Under the pieces are notes generated by a model. It saw only the letters and a program-made list of their open reading frames with translations, did not search any database and was not told the origin of the DNA. From NCBI GenBank assembly GCA_913053915.1, contig CAJXGP010000147.1, forward strand, positions 1 to 6,021: a stretch of 6,021 nt of DNA, written 5' to 3'. Positions 4,702-6,021 of this stretch are shown in pieces. The translations under genes and the position numbers were made by a program. This DNA is from an uncultured Ignavibacteriales bacterium. Its GTDB lineage: Bacteria; Bacteroidota; Ignavibacteria; Ignavibacteriales; Ignavibacteriaceae. Within the stretch, counting starts at the first letter, position 1. Every line of letters begins with the position of its first letter.

Positions 4702-6021
4702 ATGAGTAAGTTTAGCTTACCGTATTTACTATTTTTAACCTTTTTCCTTTCATATTCACAACTTTATTCACAAACGACCGGTAAAATAGCCGGGAAAATT
4801 ACCGATATAAAAACCGGTGAACCTATTCCATATGCCAATGTTTATATTCATGAAACATCTCAGGGCGCTGCGGCAGATGTAAATGGTAATTATGTAATTT
4901 TGGATGTAGCACCCGGTTTATATAAAGTAACTTGTTCGGTTGTCGGATATAAAAAAGTTACTGTTGAAAATGCTAGAGTAAACGTGGATTTTACTACTCG
5001 CTTGAATTTTCAATTAACGAAGGGAGCTATTAACCTCCCTGCAGTGATAGTACAAGGAGAAAGGAATCCATTAATTGTACGAGATTTGACAAATCCTACC
5101 GTTGCAATTAACGATAAAACTATTCAAGAATTACCGGTCGATCAAATTTCCGATATTATCAAATTACAGGCTGGGGTAGTACAAGGCAACAATGGAATTT
5201 TACATGTTAGAGGCGGATATGGTAATGAAATTTCATATACATTAAACGGCGTACCTATAAATGATCCTTACGGAAATACACGCTCGATTAGTATAGCCAC
5301 TAATGCAGTAAAAGAAGTTTCTGTTTCAACGGGTACTTTTAGTGCTCAATATGGTAATGCTCTAAGCGGTGTAGTAAATTATGTTACTAAGGAAGGGGGC
5401 AATCGACCCTCCTTTAGTTTACGTGCTTATTCGGGAGATTATATTACGAATAGAACTGCACTGTTTACCGGTGAAATTAGCCATATAGATCCTTTGAATA
5501 GCGCTAGACTGGAAGCTACTTTAGGCGGACCGATTCCCTTTACAAATAATAAACTTCATTTTTATTCGTCCGGTGTTTTTATAAATTTTAAAGGTTCTCT
5601 TTATGGAAATAAACTTTACAAACCAAGTGATTCTTATCTGACTCCTGCCGGTTTTAAAACCGGCGATTCAAGAAAAGGTACATCAACAGCCCCTTATTAT
5701 TTTAATCCTTATAATGATTACAACGACTCAACCGGGCTACCTACAGGTAATAAAGCTATCGTTCCGATGAATCCTTCCAAAAGTATTAATTTTCAAGGGA
5801 ATATAAGCTATAAACTAAGTTCGGCCTTTAAATTAGAATATGATGTTGCCTACGATAAAGGTCATTATAAAAATTACAACATTGCTTACAAGTATAATCC
5901 GGAGGGAATTGGTACTCACTATTATAACGGGCTTATTCAAACTCTCGGGCTAACTCATATGGTAAATTCTAATATATTTTATACGCTTAAGTTTTCTTAT
6001 GCCGATAATCAAGCCCAATAT
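4702..6021 (+). CDS. TonB-dependent receptor-like outer-membrane protein, N-terminal part
   Basis: The first 440 codons of a gene that runs off the right edge; the frame stays open to base 6021. Residues 1-23 are a Sec signal peptide with likely cleavage LYS|Q24. Residues ~27-106 form a carboxypeptidase-regulatory-like (transthyretin-like) domain: GKITD, TGEPIPYANVYI, DVNGNY (59-64), APGLYKV and GYKKV are its typical strands. LPAVIVQGER (112-121) resembles the segment before the plug. Residues ~130-232 are the plug: LPVDQISDIIKLQAGVV, VRGGYGNEISYTLNGVPIND (169-188), and FSAQYGNALSGVVNYVTKEGG. Barrel strands follow, including LEATLGGPIP. The architecture is that of Bacteroidota-type TonB-linked outer-membrane receptors, which import large or scarce ligands using inner-membrane energy. 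No SusD-like partner is visible and the substrate cannot be predicted. About half of the expected barrel is missing because of the window edge, not a mutation. Confidence 0.88.
   Translation, partial: MSKFSLPYLLFLTFFLSYSQLYSQTTGKIAGKITDIKTGEPIPYANVYIHETSQGAAADVNGNYVILDVAPGLYKVTCSVVGYKKVTVENARVNVDFTTRLNFQLTKGAINLPAVIVQGERNPLIVRDLTNPTVAINDKTIQELPVDQISDIIKLQAGVVQGNNGILHVRGGYGNEISYTLNGVPINDPYGNTRSISIATNAVKEVSVSTGTFSAQYGNALSGVVNYVTKEGGNRPSFSLRAYSGDYITNRTALFTGEISHIDPLNSARLEATLGGPIPFTNNKLHFYSSGVFINFKGSLYGNKLYKPSDSYLTPAGFKTGDSRKGTSTAPYYFNPYNDYNDSTGLPTGNKAIVPMNPSKSINFQGNISYKLSSAFKLEYDVAYDKGHYKNYNIAYKYNPEGIGTHYYNGLIQTLGLTHMVNSNIFYTLKFSYADNQAQY

Noticed and set aside
5900..6021. Apparent truncation of the outer-membrane receptor
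   Set aside because: The frame is open to the last base, so the missing barrel is due to the window edge and not to a frameshift or stop.

Overview
The window is AT-rich bacterial chromosome, most likely from the Bacteroidota/Chlorobi/Ignavibacteria side of the tree. Three things suggest this: an outer-membrane receptor that starts with a carboxypeptidase-regulatory-like domain followed by a TonB-type plug; a phosphoglucosamine mutase with the DPDVDR and GGEGSGG motif variants I associate with Bacteroidota-type GlmM; and weak or absent Shine-Dalgarno sequences at several genes. This assignment is inference from protein style; no rRNA or other phylogenetic marker is present.

Layout, left to right: (1) the 3' end of purE (+), cut by the left edge. 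(2) A cation diffusion facilitator (CDF) transporter on the minus strand, convergent with purE, with an unusual metal-site pattern and a C-terminal four-cysteine cluster. (3) A divergent intergenic region of 294 bp with two GC-containing inverted repeats and candidate promoters facing both ways. (4) A two-gene plus-strand unit: a small TPR (BamD/YbgF-like) lipoprotein whose stop overlaps the start of a DUF58/von Willebrand A-like protein. (5) A GlmM-type phosphohexomutase on the minus strand, tail to tail with the DUF58 gene and only 4 bp away. (6) A divergent intergenic region of 375 bp holding a good sigma-70-type promoter. (7) The first 440 codons of a TonB-dependent-receptor-like outer-membrane protein (+), cut by the right edge.

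The genes look like core or housekeeping functions rather than an accessory island: purine synthesis, metal efflux, amino-sugar nucleotide supply for the envelope, an envelope lipoprotein and an outer-membrane receptor. I see no transposase, integrase, CRISPR array, tRNA, rRNA, toxin-antitoxin pair or phage gene. I find no convincing undescribed system. The most worthwhile items are the CDF transporter's altered metal site with its Cys cluster, and the translationally coupled lipoprotein/DUF58 pair.
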